From the NCBI GenBank assembly GCA_016703945.1, contig JADJBC010000041.1:160387-224386 (forward strand): a DNA stretch of 64,000 nt, in the 5' to 3' direction. The stretch comes from Candidatus Aalborgicola danicus (GTDB lineage: Bacteria > Pseudomonadota > Gammaproteobacteria > Burkholderiales > Burkholderiaceae_C). The notes under the pieces are model-generated. The model had not been told where the DNA came from, searched no databases, and worked only from the letters and a program-made list of their open reading frames with translations. Made by a program: the position numbers and the translations under genes. Below are positions 51,728 through 60,989 of the stretch, one piece after another (position 1 is the first letter of the stretch; the number at the start of each line of letters is the position of its first letter).

Positions 51728-53755
51728 ATGCCCGAAATCGTCTTCAAAGGCAAAGAGTACGTTTACAACCACCACCTCACGGTGCCGTACCGCCCGCTGT
51801 TAGCCGACAAATCCAAAGGCATTGGCCCGGAAGACCTCAACAGCAACCTCATCATCCACGGCGACAACCTGCATGCGCTCAAAGCCCTGTTGCCGCGCTA
51901 TGCGGGCGCCGTGGATTTGGTCTTCATCGACCCGCCGTACAACACCGGCAACGAGGGCTGGTGCTACAACGACAACGTCAACAGCCCCATCATGAAAGAG
52001 TGGCTGTCCACCAACCCGGTGGACGGGGAAGACATGCTGCGCCACGACAAATGGCTGTGCATGATGTGGCCGCGCCTGGTGCTGCTGCGCGAGCTGATGG
52101 CCGACAACGGCAGCATCTGGATCACGCTGGACGACAACGAAGTGCACCACGCGCGCGATGTGCTGGATGAGATATTTGGCGCCGACAACTTTGTAGCAAC
52201 CTGCATTTGGCAGAAGAACTATTCGCCGAAAGGCACCGCACAGTTTTTCAGCGAAGACCACGACTATGTGCTGGTCTACGCCAAGGACAAGCAGCAATGG
52301 CGGCCTAATTTGCTGGAGCGCACGGCGGAGATGGATGACCGCTTCACCAACACCGACAACGACCCACTCGGACCATGGAAGGCGGGCGATTTATCTGCAC
52401 GTAACTTTTACAGCGAAGGCACGTACGCAATTACTTGCCCCAACGGGCGCGTCATTGAAGGCCCTCCACCTGGCACGTATTGGCGCGTGAAGGAATCGAA
52501 GTTCAAAGAATGGGATGCGGAAGGCCGCATTTGGTGGGGCGAAGATGGTGGCAACGTGCCCGCGATCAAGCGCTACCTCACAGACGTGAAACAAGGCCGC
52601 ACCCCTCAAACCCTGTGGTTCTACGACGAAGTGGGCCACACGCAAGACGCCAAGAAAACCCTGCTGGAAATGGGCGTGCTCAAAGACCAGGAGAGCACCA
52701 TCACGCCCAAGCCGGTGGCCTTGCTGGAGCGCATTCTGGAGCTGGCCAGCGAGCCCGACTCCATCATCCTCGACAGCTTCGCCGGCAGCGCCACCACCGC
52801 CCACGCCGTGCTCAAAGCTAACGCCAAAGACGGCGGGCGGCGCAAGTTCATTCTGGTGGAGGGCGAGGCCTACGCCGACAAGCTCACCGCCGAGCGCGTG
52901 CGCCGCGCCATCAAGGGCTACGCCTGGGTGGGCAACCGGCACGAGGTGCTGCTGGAAGAAAAAATCAACTTCACCCAGTTCAAAAAAGCCGACCAGTGGC
53001 TGGCCAGGATCGAAGCTATCAAGGTCAAGGAAGGCTTTGCAGAGGAGTCCGCACAAATGGAGCTGGGCGGTTGGGTGGCAGGGCGTTCTGCGCAGGTAAA
53101 AGGAGGAGAGCGCGCAGCGCCTCGGGGACACGGAGCAGAACCGCCTGCCGCCCAGCCCCAGCGGGCACCGGAGCAGAACGCTGCACTACCCAAGAAGAAG
53201 CGCTTCGACAAACTCAACGTCGAACTCAAAGACGGCATCCTCAAAGTAGAAGGTGAAAAGCGCATCAGCGAACGCGTGGACGGCCTGGGCGGCGAGTTCA
53301 CCTACTGCACGCTGGGCGAGCCGCTGGATATTGAAAAACTCCTCAGCGGCGAACACTTGCCCGCGTTTGACGCTTTGGGTGCCTGGCTGTTCCACACCGC
53401 CACCGGCGGCACGCTGCTGGCCAAACCCAAGGATGCACCGTCGTTCTACCTGGGTGAGGCCAAAGACGCCCATGTGTGGCTGCTGTACGAGCCGTCTCTG
53501 CCATTCCTCAAAAGCCCCGATTGCGCGCTGACGCTGAGCCGCGCCAAGGGTTTTGTGGATTGGGGAAAAATTTATGACAAATCGGGCTCTAGCCCTCGTG
53601 GAATAAGCGCAGGCAGCTCCTACAACAATAGCAATCAACCACTCAGCAAGCGCCACCTGGTGTTTGCGCCAGCCAAGTACCTGAGCAACAAACAGCTGCT
53701 GGAGCTGGGCGTAGACTACGCGCCGTTACCGTTTGCGTTGTACAGGGAGGGCTAG
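51728..53755 (+). CDS. Type III-like DNA adenine methyltransferase (Mod)
   Basis: A 675-residue beta-class N6-adenine methyltransferase. DLVFIDPPYNTGNEGW near 60-75 has the catalytic DPPY, and ILDSFAGSATTAHAVL near 346-361 is the SAM-binding motif, in beta-class order. It would methylate the target site of the restriction enzyme encoded 0.8 kb downstream. Two repeats are inserted in frame: hairpin copy F (53062-53156, translated WVAGRSAQVKGGERAAPRGH and beyond) and a dispersed repeat (53577-53637, SGSSPRGISAGSSYNN). The frame remains open throughout. Confidence 0.9.
   Translation: MPEIVFKGKEYVYNHHLTVPYRPLLADKSKGIGPEDLNSNLIIHGDNLHALKALLPRYAGAVDLVFIDPPYNTGNEGWCYNDNVNSPIMKEWLSTNPVDGEDMLRHDKWLCMMWPRLVLLRELMADNGSIWITLDDNEVHHARDVLDEIFGADNFVATCIWQKNYSPKGTAQFFSEDHDYVLVYAKDKQQWRPNLLERTAEMDDRFTNTDNDPLGPWKAGDLSARNFYSEGTYAITCPNGRVIEGPPPGTYWRVKESKFKEWDAEGRIWWGEDGGNVPAIKRYLTDVKQGRTPQTLWFYDEVGHTQDAKKTLLEMGVLKDQESTITPKPVALLERILELASEPDSIILDSFAGSATTAHAVLKANAKDGGRRKFILVEGEAYADKLTAERVRRAIKGYAWVGNRHEVLLEEKINFTQFKKADQWLARIEAIKVKEGFAEESAQMELGGWVAGRSAQVKGGERAAPRGHGAEPPAAQPQRAPEQNAALPKKKRFDKLNVELKDGILKVEGEKRISERVDGLGGEFTYCTLGEPLDIEKLLSGEHLPAFDALGAWLFHTATGGTLLAKPKDAPSFYLGEAKDAHVWLLYEPSLPFLKSPDCALTLSRAKGFVDWGKIYDKSGSSPRGISAGSSYNNSNQPLSKRHLVFAPAKYLSNKQLLELGVDYAPLPFALYREG
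53062..53156 (+). repeat. Large covarying hairpin element, copy F, inside the methyltransferase gene
   Basis: Forward orientation: GCGCAGGTAAAAGGAGGAG, an inner stem GCGC-GCA-GCGC, and CGGGGACACGGAGC. The outer arms (53062-53091 against 53135-53156) share GCTGGGCGG at the far end and the CAGG...TTCTGC segment near the core, with an 8-nt bulge. It is read in frame. Confidence 0.75.
53577..53637 (-). repeat. Dispersed ~60-bp repeat, copy inside the methyltransferase gene
   Basis: On the plus strand GGGCTCTAGCCCTCGTGGAA, then AATAGCAATCAACC. It is in frame and encodes about 20 residues. Confidence 0.65.
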
Positions 53756-53757
53756 CC

Positions 53758-54153
53758 ATGACTATAAATAGTGACCGTTTTGACATTGCGCGCACGCAGT
53801 ACAACCGCGCCCTGGACCGTCTGCATGAAGTGGTGGCGCTGGATGAGACCGACATCATTCGCGATAGCATGATTCAGCGCTTTGAGTTCACCTACGAACT
53901 GGGTTGGAAGTGCATGTTCTATTGGCTGCGCGAGCAGGGCGAAAACGTGCTGGAAATGCAGCGCCCCATTTTGCAGGCGGCCTTTCGTTGTGAGCTGATC
54001 CACGACCCAAAAGTCTGGGAAGAAATCAAGGAGCAGCGCGACGAAACCAGCCACACCTACAACGAGGCCAAGGCAGTCAGCGTGGCGGCTTTTATCCGCA
54101 GCCATGCGTTGGCGGAGTTTGATGCGTTGCGTGTCAAGTTCAACAGCTTATGA
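53758..54153 (+). CDS. HepT/HI0074-type HEPN protein (nucleotidyltransferase partner)
   Basis: A 131-residue all-helical HEPN protein of the NTase substrate-binding family. MIQRFEFTYELGWKCMFYWL near 38-57 is typical, and RDETSHTY near 99-106 is the R-x4-H-x-Y motif of HepT ribonuclease toxins, whose Tyr is AMPylated by the MntA antitoxin. It starts 2 bp after the methyltransferase stop and overlaps the nucleotidyltransferase gene (ATGA), so it belongs to a toxin-antitoxin cassette embedded in the restriction locus. Confidence 0.87.
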   Translation: MTINSDRFDIARTQYNRALDRLHEVVALDETDIIRDSMIQRFEFTYELGWKCMFYWLREQGENVLEMQRPILQAAFRCELIHDPKVWEEIKEQRDETSHTYNEAKAVSVAAFIRSHALAEFDALRVKFNSL

Positions 54154-54511
54154 GCGAGTCCCCGGACGCATCCAACTGGCCTTTTGGCATCGCGCCCAAT
54201 GTGTTCGCGAAGTTGCAAGCGCTATTTGAGAAAACCCCCGATCTTGCGAAGGTATGGGTGTATGGCTCCCGCGCGCGGGTGACTACCGTCCCAGCTCCGA
54301 CATTGACTTGGCTGTGGAGTGGCAAACGCCAGACAAGCACTGGACGCTTTCATCCGGCCTGGAAGAGTTGGAGCTGATTTACCGCGTCGACCTGGTGAAC
54401 CTGGCCGACACGTTGGCACCAGAGTTTCGCGCACGCATCGAGCGCGACCGAAAGCTGTTTTGGGAACCCCGCCGCGCTGCCGTCAACGCCGCCAGCGTGG
54501 GCGCGGTGCAA
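54150..54511 (+). pseudogene. MntA-type nucleotidyltransferase gene, frameshifted and fused to the restriction gene
   Basis: The first part (MSESPDASNWPFGIAPNVFA to VYGSRAR) and the second part (GDYRPSSDIDLAVEW onward) are in different frames. Adding one G near 54280-54284 restores the minimal nucleotidyltransferase motif G-S-x10-D-x-D exactly (GSRARGDYRPSSDID). After the shift the frame runs on without a stop into the restriction gene (54512). Either the antitoxin is now broken or this is a sequence error. Confidence 0.8.
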
Positions 54512-57149
54512 ATGAAGAAGTTTCAGGGCGAGACGCTGGAGCAATTGGACACCTATCTGGCGGAGCTGAAGGCACAGCGTGACCAGTTCGAGAAAAACAA
54601 GCCTGGGCTGATGGCGATGGAGGGCATGGAAGACGTGCTCCAGCAGGCTTCTGATTTTCCAAAGAAGGCCTGGGCGTCTCTGAAAAAAGACAACAAGCTG
54701 CCGCCAGTATTTGCTAATCAACCCCACAGCAGCCGCTTTGACGGCGCAGGCCGCGCCATACCCAATGTGTGTCTGAAGATTCCCACCGGCGGTGGCAAGA
54801 CGTTGCTGGCCGCAGCCAGCGTGGGGCGGGTGTTTTCCAACTACCTTGCGCGACACACCGGGCTGGTGCTGTGGATCGTGCCCAATGAGGCGATTTACCA
54901 GCAGACCCTCAAAACCCTCAAAAATCGGGACCACCCGTACCACCAGATGCTCAGTGTGGCGGGTGCGGGGCGGGTGAAGATTTTGGAAAAGAATTCGCCC
55001 CTGAGCAGGATCGACACCGACTCACACTTGTGCGTCATGTTGCTGATGCTGGCAGGTGCATCGCGCAAGAACAAAGAGACGCTGCGCTTCTTCCGCGACC
55101 GGGGCAATGTGCTGGGCTACACGCCCCGTGAAGATGACATTGAGGCGAACTGGGATCTGTTGCAGGCTGTACCCAACCTGGACGCTTACACGTCCTGGGG
55201 CACCACGCAGGAAGAAGCACGCGCCACCAAGGGCAGCGTTGTGAAAAGCTCCCTGGGCAATGTGATGCGCTTGTTGCGGCCCATGGTGGTGATAGACGAA
55301 GGCCACCACGCCTACACCGAGACGGCGCTCAAGACGATTGACGGCTTCAACCCCAGCTTCATGCTGGAGCTGTCGGCCACGCCACGGGTCAACTCCGACA
55401 AGGGCAGTGGCTCCAATATCCTGGTGAATGTGCGCGGTACCGATCTGGACGAGGCGGAGATGATCAAGCTGCCCATTCATGTGGACATGCGCGGCTGGAG
55501 CGACTGGCAAAGTTGTCTGGCCAGCAGCCTGGAACGGCTCGACGGCTTGCAGCGCGAAGCCTTCGCACTACAGAGCGAAACCAACCGCTATATCCGGCCC
55601 ATTCTGCTGGTGCAGGTGGAGCGCACGGGCAAGGACATGCGCGATGCAGGCTTCATCCACGCCGAAGACGCCAAGGCCTATCTGATGCAGCTGGGTCTGA
55701 CCGAGAAGCAGATCGCCATCAAAACCTCGGACCGCAACGACCTGAACGCACCGGAGAACATAGCCCTGCTCTCGCCCCAATGCGAGGTTCGCGCCATCAT
55801 CACCAAGCAGGCACTGCAAGAGGGCTGGGACTGCCCATTTGCCTACGTGCTGTGCGCGCTGGCGGCGGGCAAAGAGATCCGTGCCATGACGCAGCTGATG
55901 GGCCGCATCTTGCGGCTGCCGCATGTGGCCAAGACCGGTCGACCTGCGCTGGATGCCTGCTATGTACTGTGCCATGACGCCAAGACAGGCGATGTGGTCA
56001 AGGCCATCAAAGAGTCGCTGGAGACTGAAGGCATGGGTGACCTGGGGCTGGCGGTGACAGGGCCGGGCACAGAGACGCGGACACGCAAAGAGACATTCAA
56101 ACGCAGGTCGCAGTTTGCTTCTCCTGAGCATTTACCTGCCGCGTGTGACCTGGGTGGAGTTTGATGCCATGGGCAACAAGCGCCGCCGCGAGCTGGCGTA
56201 TGAAAGCGACATCATTGGGCGCATCGACTGGTCGGAGTTGCGCACAGCCGCGTTGGCACAAGACTGGGCCCCCGATGCGATGGGCCAGCATGGCGCGCAA
56301 TTGCATTTGGGGCTGGAACTGCTACGTGTAAACGCGCAAAACCCGGAAATGGAAACCCTGTCGGATGCGGGGCAGCCACTGAGGTTGGACCGTGCGCGTT
56401 TGGTGCGCGCACTGCTGGACATTGTGCCCAACGCCTGGATTGCGTGGGGTGTGGTGGATGCAGTGGTTAATCAACTTCTGGCTGGGGGTTTGTTGGAAAG
56501 GGCGATTGCTGCCAGCAGCGCCTCGCTGTTGGAGCGGCTGCGTGCCGATCTGGAGGTCGAACGCGACACCCTGGCGCAAGCCGTTTTTGAGCATTGCATC
56601 CAGCAAGGCTGGGTGGAGTTCCGCCTGCGCGCCGATGCTACGGACTATGCGCTGCCGCAAGAGTTTGCGCTGGAACTTTCTGGCAAGCCCACGCCAATGG
56701 TTCGCGACGATGCCAGGCTGGTGGAAAAAAGCTTGTTCGAGCCCGCATTGGCGGCGCTGACCGACTCAAACCTGGAGCGAGATGTGGCTTGTTACCTGGA
56801 CAGCCAGGCCGCCTTGCAGTGGTGGCACCGCAATGTGGTCAAGGCGCAATACGGCTTGCAAGGCTGGAAGCGTAACAAGGTCTACCCCGACTTTGTGTTT
56901 GCAAAAGTTTCTGGCCTAGGGCAGAACACGGTGGTGGTGTTGGAGACCAAAGGGCTGCATTTGGCGGGCTCGGAAGACACGCAATACAAGCAGGAATTGC
57001 TGCAACGCTTGACGCAGGCCTACGCGGCACAAAGCCTGTCCAGCGCGGGTGAAGTGGAGTTGGTGGGCGATGGCCAGGCTCTGGTGTGCGATCTGGTGTT
57101 TGATGCCGCTTGGCAGGGCAGCCTGAATGCGCGGCACTTTTCGGGTTGA
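54512..57149 (+). pseudogene. Type III restriction enzyme R subunit (Res-like), frameshifted
   Basis: A superfamily 2 helicase-nuclease. Walker A is IPTGGGKT (near 89-96), Walker B DEGHHAY, and motif VI lies near QLMGRILRLPHV. The C-terminal PD-(D/E)xK nuclease has VYPDFVF...VVLETKG. At about 56121-56124 the frame changes: removing one C from TCTCCTG gives QFASLSIYLPRVTWVEF, the usual family sequence, and joins the two parts into about 879 residues. The start at ATG 54512 (MKKFQGETLEQLDTYLAELK) is the natural N-terminus. As it stands the enzyme is cut before its nuclease. Confidence 0.85.
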
Positions 57150-57157
57150 TGTTGGCG

Positions 57158-57215
57158 ATCAAATTGGCCGCTAGCCCACGTGAAATTTGCGGAAGCCGCT
57201 AGCAAACTTATAGCG
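57158..57215 (-). repeat. Dispersed repeat between Res and the lactate dehydrogenase gene
   Basis: On the plus strand AAATTGGCCGCTAGCCCACG, then GCTAGCAAACTTATAGCG. It covers the last codons of the lactate dehydrogenase gene (stop at 57208). Confidence 0.6.
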
Positions 57216-58629
57216 AAAAGATCTTTTTTGGATTCATGATGTTCAGCGGGTCCAGCGCCCGCTTGATGGCGCGCATCATGTCCACGGCGCCACTTCCAGT
57301 CTCGGAAACCAGAAATTCCATCTTGTGCAGGCCCACGCCATGCTCGCCGGTGCAGGTGCCGCCCAGCTTGAGCGCGCGCTCCACCAGCTGGTGGTTGAGC
57401 CGCTCGGCGGTTTCGCGCTCGGCGGGGATGTTGGGGTCGATCAGATAACCCATGTGAAAGTTGCCATCACCCACATGGCCGACCAGAAAGTAGGGAATGC
57501 CGGCTTCTTGTGCCTCGGTCACCGAGTCCAGCAGCGCATCGGCCAGATGCGAGATCGGCACGCAGGTGTCGGTGGTGATGGCCTTGCAGCCGGGGCGGGA
57601 CTGCACGCCGGCAAAGTAGGCGTTGTGCCGTGCCGTCCAGAGCCGGGTGCGCTCCTCGGGCGTGGCGGCCCAGGCGAACGCGCTGCCGTGGTTGTCGGCC
57701 GCAATGGCCTGCACGGTCTCCACCTGCTCCTGCACACCAGCCGGTGAGCCGTGGAATTCCATCAGCAGCATGGCGCTCTCGGGCAGGCTCAGTTTGGAGT
57801 GTTGGTTGACCACCTTCACGGTCGTGGAGTCCAGCAACTCGCAGCGCGCAATGGGAACGCCCAACTGGATGATCTGTATCGTCGTGTTGACGGCATCGGC
57901 CAGCGACGCGAAGCAGCAGGTGGCCGCCATCACGGCCTCGGGCAAGGGATACAGCTTGACGGTGACTTCGGTGATGACGCCCAGCGTGCCTTCGCTGCCC
58001 ACCATCAGGCGTGTGAGGTCGTAGCCAGCGGATGATTTCTTGGCGTGCGTGCCGGTGCGGATCACCTCGCCCTGCGCAGTCACCACTTCGAGCGCCAGCA
58101 CGTTCTCGCGCATGGTGCCGTAGCGCACGGCGTTGGTGCCGCTGGCGCGGGTGGCGGTCATGCCGCCAATGGTCGCGTCTGCACCAGGGTCTATCGGGAA
58201 GAACAGGCCGGTGGACTTGACCTCGTCATTGAGCTGCTTGCGTGTCACGCCGGGCTGCACGGTCACGGTCAGGTCTTCGGCGTTGATGGACAACACCTTG
58301 TTCATCTGGCTCACATCCAGGCTGATGCCGCCCTGCACGGCCAGCAAATGGCCCTCCAGCGAGGTGCCGACACCAAAGGGAATGACCGGCATCTGGTACT
58401 GCGCCGCCAGCTTCACCACTGCGGCGACTTCGGCCGTGCTCTGGGCAAACACCACGGCACCGGGCGGTGGCACGTCAAACGAAGACTCGTCGCGTCCGTG
58501 CTGCTCGCGCACCACCAGCGCCGTGGAGCAGCGGGTGCCGAACTTCGTTTGCAAAGCGTCGACCAATGCCGCAGGAACCGGGCGCTGGTTCACCTCGGGT
58601 AGTAGATGCAGGGGTGTGGGAGCGTTCAT
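57208..58629 (-). CDS. FAD-linked D-lactate/glycolate dehydrogenase (Dld/GlcD-like)
   Basis: A 473-residue flavoprotein of the PCMH family. It has the FAD-binding segment MPVIPFGVGTSLEGHLLAVQ near 79-98 and LMVGSEGTLGVITE near 208-221, and a C-terminal domain with HVGDGNFHMGYL near 380-391 and TGEHGVGLHK near 425-434, where His residues bind a metal in D-lactate dehydrogenases. It would pass electrons to cytochrome or quinone. It is a single gene, with a dispersed repeat at its 3' end. Confidence 0.9.
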   Translation of the reverse strand: MNAPTPLHLLPEVNQRPVPAALVDALQTKFGTRCSTALVVREQHGRDESSFDVPPPGAVVFAQSTAEVAAVVKLAAQYQMPVIPFGVGTSLEGHLLAVQGGISLDVSQMNKVLSINAEDLTVTVQPGVTRKQLNDEVKSTGLFFPIDPGADATIGGMTATRASGTNAVRYGTMRENVLALEVVTAQGEVIRTGTHAKKSSAGYDLTRLMVGSEGTLGVITEVTVKLYPLPEAVMAATCCFASLADAVNTTIQIIQLGVPIARCELLDSTTVKVVNQHSKLSLPESAMLLMEFHGSPAGVQEQVETVQAIAADNHGSAFAWAATPEERTRLWTARHNAYFAGVQSRPGCKAITTDTCVPISHLADALLDSVTEAQEAGIPYFLVGHVGDGNFHMGYLIDPNIPAERETAERLNHQLVERALKLGGTCTGEHGVGLHKMEFLVSETGSGAVDMMRAIKRALDPLNIMNPKKIFSL

Positions 58630-58772
58630 GGGTTCTCCTTGGGGGCTAGCGACCGGCTGGGCGGAGTCGCGTGGAGGAACAGTTTACGATGGCGTCTTCT
58701 TTTGTCCTTGCATGAGACTGACCCCTTGCACGGGTCAGAAGCAAGCCGCTCGCACAACGGTTTACCAGTAGG

Positions 58773-60145
58773 CTAAAGCACCCTGGGATGAGACCTATCC
58801 CCGTCCTGTCCTGCCACGACCCGCGCATACCGTTGAAAGCTCCAGTACGCCCAGGCCCAATCAATGAGCACGACCAAGCGGTTGCGAAAGCCGATCAGAA
58901 AATAAATGTGGGCGAACAGCCAGAACAACCAGGCAAAGTAACCGCCAAAACGCAGCGGGCCCAGGGGGCGAACTCAGGGTCTACCACGGCCGCATTGCGG
59001 CCAATGGTTTGCCAGGTTGCCAAAATCTGAATACACAAAGGCAAGGCTGCTTTGACCTGCCAGCCTCCGCAGCACATTGCTGGCAGCCTTGCGTCCCATT
59101 TGTTTGGCGGCGGGCGACACGCCGGGCACCGGTTTGGGTGCTTGTCCGGTTCGCTGACTGATGGCTGCGGCCAGGTCGCCAACCACACTGATGCGTTCGA
59201 AACCCGGCACGGTCAAGTCGGCTTGCACCACCACACGTCCGGCGCGGTCGAGCTCGCAGTGGCTGCTGCGTTGCAAGGCGCGGCCCAGCCCCGAGGCCGC
59301 CACACCGGCCGCCCAGACCATACAATTGCTATTGATTCGATAGCTGTTCGCGCTTGTTTTACCAGGGCCGGAGCTTGATTCTGCTTGTAAACCTTGGGCA
59401 TCGATGGACGTCACACGGGTATTGAGCCTGACCTCCACACCAAGCTTCACCAACTGTTGCCGTGCCCGCTCGCTCAAGGCCTCTGGCATGGCCTGCAACA
59501 CCCGCGGCCCGCCTTCTAGCAGCAGCACCCGTGCACTGGCCGGATCGAAGTTTCGAAATTCACCGGGCAAGGTGTGGCGTGCAATTTCGGCCATGGTGCC
59601 AGCCATCTCGACACCGGTTGGGCCAGCCCCACCACGACAAAGTTCAACAGGTCGGCGCGCGTCGCAGGGTCTTCTTCTTTCTCTGCAGCCTCAAACGCAA
59701 ACAGGATGCGGCGGCGAATCTCAAACGCGTCTTCCAGCGTCTTGAGCCCCGGGGCAAAGGCCACCCACTCGTCGTGGGCAAATTAGCTGTGGCTGGCACC
59801 GGCCGCCAAATCAGATGGTCGTAGGTCAGGCGTATGCCATCGGCCAGAGTCACTTCGGATGCAACAGCATCCACATCCACCACTTCACCCATCAGGCACG
59901 TCAAGTTGGGCTGGGTGCGAAACAGGTGGCGCACCGGCGCCGCAATGGCGGGCGCGGACAAACCAGCGGTTGCCACCTGGTACAGCAGGGGCTGGAACAG
60001 GGTGGTTGGTCTTGTCGATGAGCGTGACCTCCAGCGCCGCACCGCGCAAAGCACGGGCTGCCTCCAACCCGCCAAAGCCACAACCAATGATGAGAACACG
60101 TGGCCGCGTACTGTGGGGATGCTGGGTTGAAAGACATGGCGGCAT
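58773..60145 (-). pseudogene. Type II NADH dehydrogenase (Ndh) remnant with several frameshifts
   Basis: Pieces in order and in several frames: PRVLIIGCGFGGLEAARALR (FAD fold), LFQPLLYQVATAGLSAPAIA, NLTCLMGEVVDVD, FAPGLKTLEDAFEIRRRILF, MAGTMAEIARHTLPGEF, VWAAGVAAS, SVVGDLAAA, FVYSDFGNLA and the C-terminal membrane anchor (AWLFWLFAHIYFLIGFRNRL) before a TAG at 58773. At least five frame changes are needed. A dispersed repeat sits at 59323-59380. The enzyme would oxidise NADH and reduce quinone, but this copy cannot be functional as it stands. Confidence 0.75.
59323..59380 (+). repeat. Dispersed repeat, copy inside the ndh remnant
   Basis: CAATTGCTATTGATTCGATA, then AGCTGTTCGCGCTTG and CCAGGGCCGGAG: the same framework as the other copies, diverged in its second half. 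Confidence 0.55.
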
Positions 60146-60251
60146 TATGCGCAGGCGTTGGTTGAGCGCTGGCGGGGCTTTCCACCACCGTCAACAGTTG
60201 CAGACCCGGCAGATTACGATAGGGGATATTTAGCGCTTCACGGAGTTGACC

Positions 60252-60861
60252 ATGGGCAACAGACTTTCACAAATCGCCACCGCACCGGGGACAACGGCAC
60301 CACAGGCCTGGCGACAACACCGGGTCTCCAAAAACAGCCTGCGCGTGCATGCCATGGGTGATGTGGATGAAACGAACTCCCACATCGGCCTCTTGCTGTG
60401 CGAGGACATGCCCGCCGCCGTGCGCAGCCTGCTGGTCGAGATCCAGCACCAGCTGTTCAACCTGGGCGGCGAGTTGTCCATCCCCGGCTTCGAGCTGCTC
60501 AAGGCCGAGGCCGTCATCGCGCTCGACGAAGCCCTGGCCGAGTACAACGAACAACTGCCGCGCCTGCAGGAGTTCATCCTGCCGGCCGGCACACACCCGC
60601 GTTGCGCAAGCCCATGTGTGCCGTACCGTGGCACGCCGCGCCGAACGGGCCGTAGTGGCACTGGGAGCGCAGGACGCAATCAAGGACACGCCGCGCCAGT
60701 ACCTGAACCGCTTGTCGGACTTGATGTTTGTATTGTCCCGCGTGCTCAACCGCCACCGCACAGACGGCACGGTGGGGGACGACGTGTACTGGAAAGTGAA
60801 CGCATGGCGCAAGGGGCGCCAGACCGACGCTGACGCCCGGACTGACGGTCTGGATTTTTGA
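60252..60861 (+). pseudogene. PduO-type cob(I)alamin adenosyltransferase, frameshifted
   Basis: MGNRLSQIAT, then (other frame) RTGDNGTTGL, then RVSKNSLRVHAMGDVDETNS, HQLFNLGGELSIPG and LQEFILPAGT, then (another frame) AQAHVCRTVARRAERAVVAL and YLNRLSDLMFVLSRVLNR. This is the standard sequence of the PduO-type enzyme that makes adenosylcobalamin. Near the start three places lack one base of a CCC or GGG run, and another shift lies near 60590-60600. Confidence 0.85.
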
Positions 60862-60989
60862 TTTCGGCACCACAGCCCGCAAAATTGTGAACATAATGGC
60901 GCTGTGGACGCTAACCGCGGTGGTCGAAAAGCGCTTGCACCAACCTTGTTCCACATAACTCCTGACACACCAGCAAAAAGGCAGTACAC

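Noticed and set aside
54254..56164. A single intact 636-residue fusion enzyme
   Set aside because: Its first codons are a frame-shifted piece of the nucleotidyltransferase and its last 12 codons are out of frame with the conserved Res sequence, so it is better read as two damaged genes.
57168..57190. Additional parS-like site around CCCACGTGAAATTT
   Set aside because: Only the CACGTGAAA half matches; it is part of a dispersed repeat and lacks the palindrome.
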